DNA of 64,000 nucleotides from Anastatus disparis (GCA_017163975.1 JAFFSR010000249.1:3285001-3349000), one strand, 5' to 3'; shown: positions 1 through 12,660, numbered from the stretch's first letter. Notes: generated by a model from the letters alone, not told the origin. Program-made: numbers and translations.

Positions 1-1842
1 TTATCTGTAATAAAAAAATTCTTTTACAATGTTAATTACTTTTTCCTGACATTCGTTTTGAAAGTTTATGCTTAGCAATTTTAAAATTTGGTTGTGACAC
101 TGATGATGCTGCTATAAATTATTTTGGATGTGTTATAATTAGTGTGCTGCCTCAATTTTCAACTGAAGGATTATAAATTAAGGATATTTTGGATTGAATT
201 GCGGAAATAAAGTAAATGATTAAAGAATTACAATCAACAAATCAATAAATTCAATTATTAATAGTTAAAAAAAAATGTTACCATGTCAGTGAGTTTTTTC
301 AACAGGGTTATACATAAATTAAATTAATTAAAATTAATATTTTCAATCAATCATATACCTATTTTTTTATTAAAAAGATATATTTTTACAAAATATGTAA
401 CAGTAAAAGAGTAGTTCACAGAAAAAATTGTACTTCGTTAAAAATTTTATAAATTATAAAAACACAAGTTTTTTAAACTTCATAAAATAATGAATAGCGT
501 ACTGTACATATTGTTCTTGTAGCAAAAATTCTACATGTAAAAAATGTAATAAGATTAAAATACAAATAACGATTAATTAAACGTATTTATAAATTATAAC
601 ATAAATTTAGCAAATGAAATAAAATTTTAGGAAATCCTATTCTAATCTCTGCTGCACTGTAACAATAGTCTCATTCTAATATGAAAAATTGAAAAAAATT
701 ATAAAACTTATTCTTTTTTATAACTTTGGCATGAAAATTGCATGAAATAAGCGACAAAATGTTTTTTATTTGAAAAATAGACTTTTCAAATTTTTGGAAA
801 TTATATCATACAAATTTTCCTGGACATTTTCCGACTTCACCCCCTTTAAATTAATGTTTAGTGACAAAATATATAAAAAAAATTTTTGGAACCGTGGACT
901 TTAATGTTACTATAGCAATCTCCCTATTTTCCGACCTGACTTTTTCATGTGAGCACCGTTGCGCGGTACTTTCTGAATAAGCGGTTCAATTATTCGTGAA
1001 AAATTAAAGGAAGACCGCAACCAGCCTAAACCATTCTTTTTTTATCAACAGTTGGTGGATTAAAGAATAATTTTAGCTAATTAAAATGTAAAAATTCTTA
1101 ATTATATTGGTCACCAATGATTAGTGCAATAAAATAAAAAAAATCATTAAAAATGGCAAAATGAGTTTTTTTTATATTTATGATGTTTTTACAGAGAAAT
1201 GGTGCAATGTACGGCAAAATTGATAAGAATATTTTCGACTTAATATTTGATGAAAAACACGAAAAATTATGTTTTTCTGCGAAGAATTAACAACCAGAAA
1301 ATTTACTTTAGAGATTTTCCTAACTATTTTCCAGCTATCCACCCTCGAAATTCGTGTTCAAGGCACCAAAATACATAGGAAAAACTTTGGTGGAGCCGTG
1401 GATCTCCATCGGCTACGGAAACTCTCCTAGCTACCTATATTAGTTATAAATGTCCTCCGTATTCAGGTGAAATACCCCGGTGAACATATACATTAAGGTT
1501 TGGAAAAATTCTGATGTAAAAGAACCTTTCTAATTTTTTGCGGTTTTGGTACCAGTCCATAATACAACTTTGTGAACTCTTATGAAAAAAATTGTCATGA
1601 TTTTCGTTGATACCTTCTGAACTTTTTTTGATTCATTAAGTTTTACTAAGGAATAGTAACCTTAATTTTATCGTATTCACAATTAATAAACAATTAAGAT
1701 CGCTTTAGAATTGAACAGCACTGTAAAGTTTTCAGGAGAATCCTTCTAGATTGTATTTTAAAAATTCTTTAGAAATATTTTTCACGTTTTATCATCGTAT
1801 GAATATATTTATTAAATTATTGGTAAATAAATGATTATAAAT
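1..1842. other. AT-rich intergenic sequence
   Basis: No coding frame of note, no terminal repeats and no RNA-like structure were recognised here. The sequence is dominated by A and T homopolymer runs. I see nothing specific to annotate. Confidence 0.5.
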
Positions 1843-1856
1843 CTATGAAATCATTT

Positions 1857-2063
1857 TTTTTTTTTTTTTTTTTTTAACGTCGCTATATTTATGCTATGCT
1901 ATTATTGCTATGCTAATCAGCGACGGAGCTCGTAAGTGTGTTTGTGAACAAAGCACATGTAACGTACAGTGGTGCTTGTATCAATCGGCCGAGAGCGGGA
2001 TTCGAACTCGGAACCTCGAGATTACGAATCCAACGCTCTACTGAATGAGCCACAGACCGACTC
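1857..2063 (-). mobile_element. tRNA-derived SINE (type 1) with target-site duplication
   Basis: Read on the minus strand, the right part (about 1985-2061) resembles a tRNA: an A-box-like stretch (GTGGCTCATTCAGTAGAGC), a possible 7-nt anticodon loop (TTCGTAA) and a good B box (GAGTTCGAATCCC). The anticodon stem does not pair, so this is a SINE head rather than a working tRNA. The left end is a run of about 20 T, which is the poly(A) tail on the minus strand. It is flanked by a 14-bp near-perfect direct repeat (CTATGAAATCATTT at 1843-1856, CTATGAGATCATTT at 2064-2077), as expected for LINE-driven insertion. Confidence 0.85.
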
Positions 2064-2212
2064 CTATGAGATCATTTAAGAATACGGATGAATCTTTATA
2101 TTTTCTGTATATTGATTGAAAGGTTAATGAAACTTCACGAACTTTGTGGAAGTAAATCGAGATGAATTATTACAATCTTGTAAAGAGTTTAATAGCTATT
2201 AAAGATCCTTAA

Positions 2213-2593
2213 GAGGAGGTCGAGTATATATGTCCTATTGTAATCAAAAAATTGATTTTTTTACAAAAACTAATAATTTAAGCAAAAAATAAAGAGAAAG
2301 CCCCATCTTGTATCATAAAAAGCAATATTTTCTTTGATTAGGAAAAAATTTTTTTATCGATTCCTTTTGAAAAAAACCTTGAAAAACATAAAATATCGAG
2401 GTTTGGATGGACAATTCAGTTTTTCAAAGTTTTCTTTGAAACGAAGCGATAAAAATAATTTTTTCTCATAAGAGAAAATATTGCTTCTTAGTATACGAGA
2501 TGGGGCTTTCTTCTTATTTTTTGCTACAATCATAAGGTTTTGCAGAAAATTGAATTTTTTTATTATAAAAGGATAGAGATATACGACCTGCTA
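2213..2593. mobile_element. Palindromic TTAA MITE, family 1 (copy a)
   Basis: This is a 381-bp element that is almost a complete inverted repeat. It is bounded by TTAA at 2209-2212 and 2594-2597. The termini are GAGGAGGTCGAG and the complement of CGACCTGCTA. The centre has the family signature of fold-back AAGGTTTTC/GAAAACCTT segments around a short unique loop. TTAA target duplication is typical of piggyBac-type transposases, but the terminal bases are not the canonical piggyBac CCC, so the superfamily is inferred. No coding capacity. Confidence 0.85.
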
Positions 2594-2939
2594 TTAATAA
2601 AATACCGTGAAAATTATTTATGATTCTCAGTAACGATCTTGAAGTTATAAAAAAATATACATATTATTAAATTTTTTTAACTCTTGAAATAGTTAAGCAT
2701 ACCATGGAATTGTTTGATAGTGGAAATAAAGCCATTTTACACGACTAAGCTATAAATTTTTTTTGTGAATAAATACAATAAATCGCACTAATTTATTAAT
2801 ACTAGGCAATTTTTCAGTTTATTAATAAGTTAATTTAATTAATACTATGATATGCCCTTCAAAAATCACTATTCAATATATTAGAAATTCATAAAGAATC
2901 TGAAGAAGTCATAATCATATTTTTTGATATATGGGGATA

Positions 2940-3309
2940 TCCACGAAACTTTTAATCGTCTAGTAACAGGTCATATTACAGCTGTTACTGGGTTACCGCA
3001 TGATGCACATTGTTTAAACTAGGTTCAAATCTTTTGTGCTATCCTGTAACTCTATTTCTGATGTATTTAGTAAATGTTTAACAAACGGCGCAGTAGATAT
3101 TTCTATGAAACATTCATTTTTACACATAAAAAATTACCGTAATTTATCTTATGTGTAAATTTACTTTTTATAGAATTATCTGCTGCGCCGTTTGTGTACA
3201 TTTACAAAATATATCAGAAATAGAGTTACAGGATAGCACAAAAGATTATAACCTAGTTTAAATAATGACCTGTTACTAGAGAATTTAAAGTTGGATGGAT
3301 ATCCCCATA
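2940..3309. mobile_element. MITE with TA target-site duplication
   Basis: The ends are inverted copies of TATGGGGATATCCA, and inverted similarity continues inward for more than 100 bp (shared TCTAGTAACAGGTCAT, AACGGCGCAG). TA dinucleotides flank both ends (2938-2939 and 3310-3311). The left arm has about 40 extra bases near 2990-3025. TA duplication fits a Tc1/mariner-type mobiliser, but no transposase is present. Confidence 0.75.
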
Positions 3310-3311
3310 TA

Positions 3312-4598
3312 ATACCATAGTGGTACACATGAAATTGGAAAGGTTCTAAAAATATATAAATTACAATAACTTTTCTGATGAGGATATATTATTCAGATTA
3401 ATATTATTTTGAAAATTAGATAACATTATTTTTATTTTTAAGAGCATGACGAAGCTTCCAGTCTTCTAATAATATTTCCAATCCCAAGTTATGAATAAAC
3501 AATGCGTTTAAGAACATTTTTTTGCGACAAAGAAAAAATTTGTAAGATTCAACTCGAGTGCGGACAACTAAAGAAATCCACGAAAATACTACATAAAAAG
3601 TAATAATACAAACTTTCAATGTAACGTATTTTAAGATTAGGTTTGTCGAGCTTGATATAATTTCCAATCCAAGTTCATAAAAAATTTACAAGTTTAAATG
3701 ATTTTTTATTTTAACAAAAATTATTGTATTAACATAGCTTTAGTGCGGACAAGTCATTATATTTGTTTTTCTCATCCGTGCTGAGTAAGCGGCCTATAGC
3801 GCATGCGTTTTCGGGGTAGTAAGTAGCTAATAGCGCGCGCTGCGTGTGTTGTTTTTTGAGGGCGTGTGTTTCACAGCTATGTATAATATTATTTTGTATT
3901 AAATCACGTAAATACGTTACATTCTGTAAAATAATGTCACGCAAAAGCGTTAATTAATGTAAAATCGCAAAGGTTTATACAAGCGCAGCGCCCTCATACT
4001 GTATCTCATCGACCATATGATGAATTTTATACTCTATCTCGCTTTAACCTCTGACAAAGTAAATCGTATCATCTATTCTTGTATTATTTTTACATTAACG
4101 AAATCGTAATTATTCCGTATAAACGTGAAATTGGTGAACTAAAAGTATGTAATTTAATTACAAATAATAGTACCAAAAAGTATTTAAATATACTATTGCG
4201 AGTCAGTCGTACGGCAGATATGAGAGAGATAGAGAGAGTCTCGGGCAATGGCGCTATTCGCTACGCTCGTGCGCCAACTTGCCCTCGTGCGCAATAGTCA
4301 ACTAAACCTTACTCGTTACACAATATACTATTAATTTACGAATTTAAAATGATATTAATGAAATAAAAAAAGCAAAACTTGATTGCTGTAGCTCCAACAT
4401 CAGATAAATATTACGGAAAGAAACATAATGAATCACCCAAATTCACAATTTTATAAATTACAACTGAATCACTGGAAAAATAGTTGCATACAATAGACTT
4501 TTCCAAATTTTATGAGTAACGGCTTATAATTGAAATTTCAATGTCGGAACGATTCGGAAAACTTGAAACATTTATCAATTTTCATTTCATAATAGTTC
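3312..4598. other. Intergenic sequence with GC-richer patches
   Basis: No coherent gene is seen. Two patches (about 3780-3870 and 4200-4310) are less AT-rich and carry GCGC/CGCG-rich strings, unlike the surrounding DNA, so they may be remnants of an unidentified mobile element. Short open frames overlap here on both strands without recognisable motifs. Confidence 0.4.
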
Positions 4599-4602
4599 TT
4601 AA

Positions 4603-4984
4603 CAGCAGGCCGAAGTAGAACCTGATACCGACCGAGTAACAATTGAGTTGTTTGTTATTTACTCCAGTATTAATCGGTGTATCTTCAAAATAAAGGTTGA
4701 TCGCAATAGATATTATTATAATGAATATCTATGCACAAGAAAAAAAATCTACCGATTTGTTTTTGAGAAAAGTAAGGAACGCCGAAGTAAATGATTATGT
4801 TTATAATATTTTCGCGTTCCTTACTTTTCTCAAAAACAAAGCGATAGATTTTTTTTTCTTGTGCATAAATATTTGTAATAATAATATCTATTGCGCTTAA
4901 CCTTCAATTTGCAGATACACCGATTAATACTTGAGTAAATAACAAAAATGCCAATTAGACAAGGACAGCGAATCCGGCCTGCTC
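4603..4984. mobile_element. Palindromic TTAA MITE, family 2 (copy a)
   Basis: This 382-bp element is flanked by TTAA (4599-4602, 4985-4988). The core is a long hairpin: a segment containing GAAAAGTAAGGAACGC recurs as its complement, with the arms GCACAAGAAAAAAA and TTTTTTTCTTGTGC on either side. The left terminus is the beta type (AGTAGAACCTGATACCGACC) and the right is the alpha type (complement of GGACAGCGAATCCGG). Two small open frames inside it are products of the palindrome, not genes. Confidence 0.85.
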
Positions 4985-4988
4985 TTAA

Positions 4989-5533
4989 ACATTCTTTAAA
5001 GACCGGAAAAATATTTGTTCCGATTCTTTTAGAAATTTTAGGTCATTTTAACGAGGATATAACTGATGATGATGTAACAAAATTCAACTGCAATAATCAC
5101 AAATTTTCCAATCGAAAACGTTTCCATAAATAATTTCCATAACTTTATAATTTCCACGAAAATAATCATAATCTTCATAATTCTGCAATAATGACGATTT
5201 ATATTGACTTTTTCATAAATTTAAGTAAATTATAGAAATTTTCTCAAATTCAATTTACTTGTTTTTGTCATAAAAAACGAAAGATAATTAGTCTCAAAGC
5301 AGACTTAACGTAGGTAAATATTATTTTTTTATATACGCTTTTCTTATATTCGCCTTCATGTCTGTTTGCATGTTTGTCTGTCTGTAATCAAATCTTGCGC
5401 GCTCGATTTCAGGCACTTTTTGACAGATATAAATTCTGACAATTGGCATAGACTTTGGTCTTGGATGACAATACAATAATCAGTTGTCATTTTGGTACCT
5501 GGACATCCAGGTCGATGATAATGGGTGTGAAAA
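4989..5533. other. AT-rich spacer
   Basis: Nothing recognisable beyond AT-rich sequence, with a short CTGTCTGT-rich stretch near 5360-5390. Confidence 0.4.
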
Positions 5534-5770
5534 GTCATCTCCGAGGAAGTATAAATGGGGAGGCTTTCTTTGGGTCAAGGCGAGTTTCTCGGGGTTTTCA
5601 GGGTTGCTAAAACCGAATTTGAGATCAAACAATTGCCACAAAGTGATGCACGTTGTCCAGAATACGCATGGACGTCGTCTCCGAGGAAATACAAGTGGGG
5701 AGGCTTTCTCTGGGTCGAGGTGGGTTCCCGGGAGATTTCAGGGCTGCTAAAACCTAATTCAAGGTTTGAA
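5534..5770. repeat. Tandem duplication, about 140-bp unit
   Basis: Two head-to-tail copies begin at 5534 and 5674. They share TCTCCGAGGAA, TGGGGAGGCTTTCT, TGGGTC and CAGGG(T/C)TGCTAAAACC. The unit is less AT-rich than its surroundings and gives overlapping open frames on both strands, but third positions do not look protected and stops are present. I read it as a non-coding tandem repeat of unknown origin. Confidence 0.7.
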
Positions 5771-6759
5771 AGTGAATCTATAATGCATAATAATGATTTA
5801 GGATGAAGAGGTCGAACTGGAGTACCAAGTCGCCGATAACGGATGTACCTGAGTGTAATCTTCGAAAAGTCTGGTTGCAATGTAACTCTAAATGATAATA
5901 AAAACAATTTTAACTTAAAAATAGAAAATACAAAATTTTAAAAACATGCTTTAAAAATAAAATACAATAATTGAATAAATAGACTAAAAAGTATAAAATA
6001 AATAAATTAACTTTTTTTAAATTTTTTAAATAATAGCGCTTATTACCTGTATATCGGAATGATGTTTGATGAAAAAATGTTAAAATTATTCACTAATTAC
6101 AATAGTAATATGCTTTCTCGAAGTTAAATTTCGCTGGCATTATTCGAACGAAAAATTCATAAATTAGTAGGGATACTACCGCAAATTTATATGCGAGATG
6201 ATTTGTATGAATGATCTTTATATATGGGTATCGACTACGAGTAAATCAACATATTTCATGGAACTTGCATGAATCTTAAACAATTGTTCTTTTAAAATCT
6301 TTTTATTTCCGAGTATTCTCCGACCTAATCAAACAACCTTAGAATCGAAATCTAAAAGAATCTCCAAGTTTCATTTGACGTAGTCCCTGCAAATATCTGT
6401 AAACTTTATAATCGGTATGGAAAATTTCAAAATTCATTCATATAGACGATTTCCAGGTAGCCAGGATCACCTGATGAGATGTCATCTCGGGAAACGTACA
6501 TGTTATTAATAAATAATGGCTAAATTTCAAAAGATATTCTTGTAGACAATGTTTATCTTACTCGGAACATCCATGTTTGGCTAGAAAACATTTGAAACAA
6601 CTTCAAAGTAGTTATTAAACTATAAGTTGAATTTCAAAAGTTTTAGCTGTAGATGATGTTTAAATTGTCATTAACACCTAGGTATCCAAAGACGGCGATC
6701 GTGGGTACCACAGCATAATAAATAACTATTTTTTAAATATTGTCTACATCGATAAGGTA

Positions 6760-6760
<1 letters not shown>
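5771..6760. other. Intergenic sequence
   Basis: No gene, terminal repeat or RNA element recognised. Confidence 0.4.

Positions 6761-6853
<93 letters not shown>
6761..6853. repeat. Dinucleotide microsatellite (TA)n
   Basis: An essentially uninterrupted run of about 45 TA units. Apparent tyrosine-isoleucine proteins read through this and similar tracts are artefacts of the repeat. Confidence 0.97.
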
Positions 6854-6858
<5 letters not shown>

Positions 6859-6929
6859 TAAATATGTGTTTGTATGTGTGAGCGTGTGCGTGTGCGTATG
6901 AGTTGAAATTAAATGTTCCATATAAACTT

Positions 6930-7194
6930 GAATAAACCTGTGTATGTACGTGCGATTCTACATGAAATGTCCCTTATGTATATATATATATATGTTTATA
7001 TCATGCTTGTAAGTCGACATGAAAAGTCCCACGTACATGAACGCGTGTGTGCATGCATGCGAATTGACATGAAACGTCTCATATATATAAACCTAAGGGT
7101 ACTTAGATAGGTGTGTACAAGTTGTCATGAAATGTCCCATATATATATAGAAAAACCAGTGCTTGCGAGTACGTGCAAGTTGACATGAAATGTC

Positions 7195-7236
<42 letters not shown>

Positions 7237-8125
7237 AAATTGCGGGTAAACGTGAGCAATTTGATATGAAATGGACCATATATACATATGCAAAAACCTG
7301 TCAGTAAGGTCATACATGAGTTGACATGAAGAGTCGCATGTATATAAAAGCGTGTATGCATGAATGCAAATTGACATGAAACGTCGCATATATGTAAACC
7401 TCAAGGAACTCGGATAGGTGTGTGAGAGTTGTCATGAAATGTTCCATATATATAGAAAAGCCTGTGATTATGAGTACATACGAGTTAACATGAAATGTCC
7501 TATATATATATATATATATATATATATAATCCTGTGTGTGTGCATGCGCATTGGCATGAAATGTCCCATATATATAAACCTGTATGTGCGTGCGTTGAAA
7601 TTTACAGAAAAAATCCCATGTATATCAACGTGTGTGTGCATGAATGAAAATTGACACGAAACGTCCCATGTATGAAAACCTGAGAACTCGGATAGGTGTG
7701 TGAGAGTTGTCATGGAATGTTCCATATATATAGATGAGCCTGTGATTATGAGTATGTACAAGTTGGCATGAAATGTCCCATATATATATATAATGCTGTG
7801 TGTGTGTATGTGTGCGTGCGCATTGGCATGAAATGTCCCATATATATATATATATATATATATAATGCTGTGTGTGTGTATGTGTGCGTGCGCATTGGCA
7901 TGAAATGTCCCATATATATATAAACCTGTATGTGTGTGCGTTGAAATTTACATAAAAAATCCCATGTATATTAACGTGTGTGTGCATGAATGAAAATTGA
8001 CATGTAACGTCCCATATATGCGAACCTGAAGGAACTTGGATAGGTATGTGAGAGTTGTCATGAAATGTTACATATATATAGAGAAGCCTGTGATCATGAG
8101 TACGTACAAGTTAACATGAAATGTC

Positions 8126-8168
<43 letters not shown>

Positions 8169-8485
8169 CCTGTGTGTGTGCATGCGCATTGGCATGAAAT
8201 GTCCCATATATATAAACCTGTATGTGCGTGCGTTGAAATTTACAGAAAAAATCCCATGTATATCAACGTGTGTGTGCATGAATGTAAATTGACACGAAAC
8301 GTCTCATGTATGAAAACCTGAGACCCCGGATAGGTGTGTGAGAGTTGTCATGAAATGTTCCATATATATAGATGAGCCTGTGATTATGAGTATGTACAAG
8401 TTGACATGAAATGTCCCATATATATATATATATAATGCTGTGTGTGTGTGTGTATGTGTGCGTGCGCATTGGCATGAAACGTCCC

Positions 8486-8524
<39 letters not shown>

Positions 8525-8783
8525 GCTGTGTGTGTGTATGTGTGCGTGCGCATTGGCATGAAATGTCCCATATATATAAACCTGTATGTGTGTGCGTTGA
8601 AATTTACATAAAAAATCCCATGTATATTAACGTGTGTGTGCATGAATGAAAATTGACATGAAACATCCCATATATGCGAACCTGAAGGAACTTGGATAGG
8701 TATGTGAGAGTTGTCATGAAATGTTCCATATATATAGAGAAGCCTGTGATCATGAGTACGTACGAGTTGACCCGAACTGTCCC

Positions 8784-8818
<35 letters not shown>

Positions 8819-8930
8819 CATAATCCTGTGTGTGTGCATGCGCATTGGCATGAAATGTCCCATATATATAAACCTGTCTGTGGGTGCTTTCTAATTGACG
8901 TGGAATGTCCCACGTATGTATGTATGTATG

Positions 8931-9011
<81 letters not shown>

Positions 9012-9115
9012 ACTTGTCTGTATGTGTGCGTTTGGGTCGACACGAAATGTTGCATATATATGAGCCCAGGTGCGTATGTGCGCGTCCACATGTTTTTCTA
9101 TATACATATATATGA
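6930..9115. repeat. Degenerate satellite with embedded TA microsatellites and higher-order units
   Basis: A core close to CATGAAATGTCCCATATATA recurs about every 50-80 bp throughout, each copy followed by a TA run of variable length. A larger unit is also visible: the marker GAGAGTTGTCATGAAATGTT recurs near 7425, 7713, 8052, 8339 and 8707, giving steps of roughly 290-370 bp. Long open frames on both strands (up to 249 codons) consist of repeat-encoded low-complexity peptide and should not be called genes. GTGTGTGCATG segments add a second microsatellite flavour. Confidence 0.9.
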
Positions 9116-9204
9116 TAAAAATTCCTTTAAAACGTTTAATTAAAAAGGAATTATGGAATTTTTAATTAAAGCCCTCGAATTCACAAATCATAATCATAAC
9201 TGAC

Positions 9205-9690
9205 GCTCTTTCAATTCATGATTACATTTTGATTTCTTAATTGAAATTTATTTAATTAAGGATTCCTTTTGATTTTGGAATTAAAGCCCTTTCAATTCAC
9301 GATTAAATTTTGATTTCTTAATTGAAATTTATTCAATTAAGAATTCCTTTTGATTTTGAAATTAAAGCCCTTTCAATTCACGATTACATTTTGATTTCTT
9401 AATTGAAATTTATTTAATTAAGGATTCCTTTTGATTTTGGAATTAAAGCCCTTTCAATTCACGATTAAATTTTGATTTCTTAATTGAAATTTATTTAATT
9501 AAGAATTCCTTTTGATTTTGTAATTAAAGCCCTTTCAATTCACGATTACATTTTGATTTCTTAATTGAAATTTATTTAATTAAGAATTCCTTTTGATTTT
9601 TTAATTAAAGCCTTTTCAATTCACGATTAGATTTTGATTTGTTAATTAAAATATTTTTAATTATTAATTTAAAAGGAATTGATAATTAAA
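9205..9690. repeat. 81-bp tandem repeat array, about six copies
   Basis: The marker GCCCTTTCAATTCACGATTA recurs at about 9205 (variant), 9287, 9367, 9448, 9529 and 9610, with steps of 80-82 bp. Each unit contains AATTAA-rich near-palindromic pieces (TTAATTGAAATTTATTTAATTAA). The array fades into related AATTAA-rich sequence up to about 9740, directly beside the 3-prime end of the minus-strand LINE that follows. Confidence 0.92.
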
Positions 9691-9755
9691 TAAAACTCTA
9701 ATTACGAATTCAAAAAGGATTTGTGAATTAAAATTTATTTAAAGCCCAAAATGAT

Positions 9756-12660
9756 TTAAATATTCGCAACCCTGATACAGTCCGAAAATAATACTGTTTG
9801 ATCAAGATCGAGTAAATACCTCCTCAGAGCGGCTTTAAACCTGCTAATTGATGAAAGAGTTTTAATATCAGCAGGTAGGGAGTTCCAAAAATGCACACCT
9901 TGAACTTGAAAGGAATTTCTTCCAGTCTCAGTGCGCATGATAAACACCGCAAGATCTTTAATCTCACCCCTAGTGGTCGCTCTGGGTATATATCTAGTGA
10001 AGAGACCCACTAGATATTCAGGAGTATTCATACGTACGATTTTGTACATAAGTACAGCCATAAAATACTGTCTCCTCGAATCAGTACGTAGCCAACCCAA
10101 AGCTTGTCTATGGGGAGAGATGTGATCACCCATCCTCACGCCTAATACATATCACACACATGAATTTTGCATTGTCTGTAGTCGTATTCGTAACTCCTGC
10201 GAAGGATCGAGCAAAACCATTGAGCAGTAATCAAGATGTGGGAACAGCAGGGTGGCTACGAGTTGTTTACGCAGAGCCTCAGTAATGTACCGACGGAAAA
10301 ACCGCAGGCTATAAATCACTCTATTGAATTTTTTAGTCAACATATCAATGTGCGGTTTCCAAGACAGTTTAGAGTCGGGTACAACATCAAGGCTCGTAAC
10401 GGTGTCAGAGAAAGGAATACCGATACCGCTCCCCAGGTCAATCGTCCTTGGCTCACCCGAATAAAAATTTTTAATAAAACGATTACTTCCAAAGACGATC
10501 GCCTTTGTTCCACTAGCATTTAAAGTCAGAGAAACACCTGAAGCCCACCCCGACACCGCCCTGGCCGCCCTCTGTAAAATATAAATTCCCTCATCCACAT
10601 CATCATAAGAGACCCGTGTCTAAATTTGAAGATCATCCGCATACAACAGATGCCCGACGCAACCAGAGTCCAGTGCGTTACGTACGTCATTTATGTAAAG
10701 GCAAAACAACAGAGGCCCCAGCACCGAACCCTGAAGTACTCCTAGAATGGTTGTTAGCCAATTTGATTCCTCCTTTAAATGCGTGGAAACCATTTGTTTC
10801 CTACCTGATAAATAGGAGTTAATCCATTCGAGTGCGGCCCTGGAGAACCCCATCGATCTAAGCCTCGCAAGAAGTTTGGAGGAAGAGATCGTGTCGAATG
10901 CCTTACTAAAGTCAAAAAGTAATAGTAACGTGACAAGTTTCCTGTCTAGACCTGGCCTTATATCGTCTGTAAGCTTAAGTACAGCAGTCTGCGTAGAATG
11001 ATTTTTCCTGAAGCCCGTCTGCATAGGATCGAGCAATTTTTTGGATGTGATGTACTTCCGCAGTTGATCATGGGCGATCTTCTCAAGAACCTTTGAAAGA
11101 AAACATAAGATGGCTATAGGCCTAAAATCTTTTGGCTGCTTAGGTGCAGCACACTTTTTCAATGGTATAATACGCGCTTGCTTCCAGCGGCAAGGGAAGA
11201 CCCCCCGTGCAAAACAGGAGTTGAACAGAGTCACAAGATGTTCACCAATAAATGGTAAAGCTTTAACTATCACGCTTTGCGGAATGCCATCCTCCCCACA
11301 AGCCTGTGAGGAAAAATGTGAAATTGCAAGAACAACATCATTAAAACTAATTGGTTTAAAGGTAAACCCACTTTCATTGCATTGAGAAAGAATTCTCAAT
11401 CGCTCTTCACTATCCTCCTGCGGCGAGACTGACACCCCAGCAAAGTGCGCAATAAGCTCATTTGGAGTGAATCCATTCAAATCCCCTTGAAGTCCGGATA
11501 GCAGTCCCAGGTCTCTTAACTCCTTCCAGACATTACCACCCGCAAGAGCATCAAACAGTCTATTGTGAATATGAGCAGTCTTAGCATGGTCCGTGCGTTC
11601 GTCTACTGCCCTACGCAACTGCAGAAATTCCAGGAGATACTGCTCGTCCTCTGTCCGTTTGTATCTACGATATGTAGCATCTCTCTTTCGCCGCATTTGT
11701 GACAATTCTTCATCTATCCATGGAAACTTATTTTTATTAAGCTTAAACGCTCTCAACGGCGCCAAATTCTCGATTGCAGTAGTGAGATTGTCACAGAGAC
11801 AACCAAGTGCAGATTCAGGGTCAACTGTGTCAGTCATAAGCGGCGACCAATCACAGCCGGCAAGTTTTCCTCCCAATACAATTGGGCAAATATTTTTCAT
11901 AGTTTCTATACATGATAGGTTTTTGATCCAAAGTTATAGCGTTGCAAGGCAAACAGACGTCAATCAAATTATGCCGACTGTGAAAGCTCGCCAGTAGGTT
12001 GCATGCATCAAGCACCACGTCGTTGTCATTGACAAAGATCAGGTCAATCCACGTGTGAGACGTCGGAGTATGATGCGTAGCACCGTGCTGGACCAACTGT
12101 AACGAAAGCTCAGCCGACAGCTCACTAAGAAACTTGGCATCACTGCTCTCTTTAAGGAGATCGGCATTCAAGTCCCCCATGATAATTTTATGAGAATAGT
12201 CTGAGCAAAAATTTCTTAAATCATTCAACAAGTTTGAGTTCCCAACAAACAAAACAGCAGGAGGACGATAAATAACAGAGACCAGCACGGGCTCGGAGTC
12301 ACCAACTTGCACAGAACAGAAAATATATTCAAGCACCTCCGGCTCACCGCTACTATTACTAGTTTGCGTCTCCGAAGTGGCCGAAATAGTGCATTTTAGA
12401 TTATTTTTAATATACAAGGCAACTGCACCACGCAAGTTTCTGTCCTGTCTAAACACTTTGCACCCCCCGACCCGAATGACGTCATCCGATACAGACAGAC
12501 CCAGCCAGCTCTCAGCAACTCCAAATATGTCGTAAGAATGATAAACACCTAAAAGTTCATGCACCTGCCCAATATGAGCCCTCAAAGAGGTCACATTCAG
12601 GAAGCACGCGCGCAGTTCACCCCTCCTCCCTATTTGACCCTCCGAAGAGGACCAGCGCAG
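9756..12660 (-). pseudogene. LINE-1 ORF2: endonuclease-reverse transcriptase
   Basis: This would make a polyprotein that nicks genomic DNA and reverse-transcribes its own RNA at the nick. The endonuclease half shows the N-terminal LNVTSLRAHI, VSVIYRPP, the Mg-binding MGDLNADLL, SHTWIDLIFVND and RHNLI, in the usual order. The RT half shows FDFSKAFD (motif A), LQGSVLGPLLF (motif B) and LLYADDLQI (motif C). A C-terminal region begins DHISPHRQALGWLR. Only three breaks are seen: a 1-nt shift in an A-run near 11,890 between endonuclease and RT, a TAG at 10,620-10,622 right after the YADD box, and a TGA at 10,152-10,154. The frame is otherwise continuous from 11,900 to the TAA at 9756. The reading frame is open upstream of the first ATG (12,594), so the natural start may lie further upstream. 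Confidence 0.9.

Noticed and set aside
1985..2063. tRNA gene (Thr-like anticodon CGT) on the minus strand
   Set aside because: The anticodon and acceptor stems do not pair, and the sequence is followed by a SINE body, A-tail and target duplication.
4697..4900. 67-codon frame, with a related frame at 36,737
   Set aside because: These are palindromic MITE interiors; the peptide mirrors the hairpin and has no independent support.
6930..9115. CRISPR-like array (regular repeats with variable spacers)
   Set aside because: Repeats are diverged, spacers are TA microsatellites, and the genome is eukaryotic.
6733..9143. Open frames up to 249 codons rich in Tyr-Ile, on both strands
   Set aside because: They are translations of TA microsatellites and the satellite core, with equal coding potential on both strands and no initiation context.
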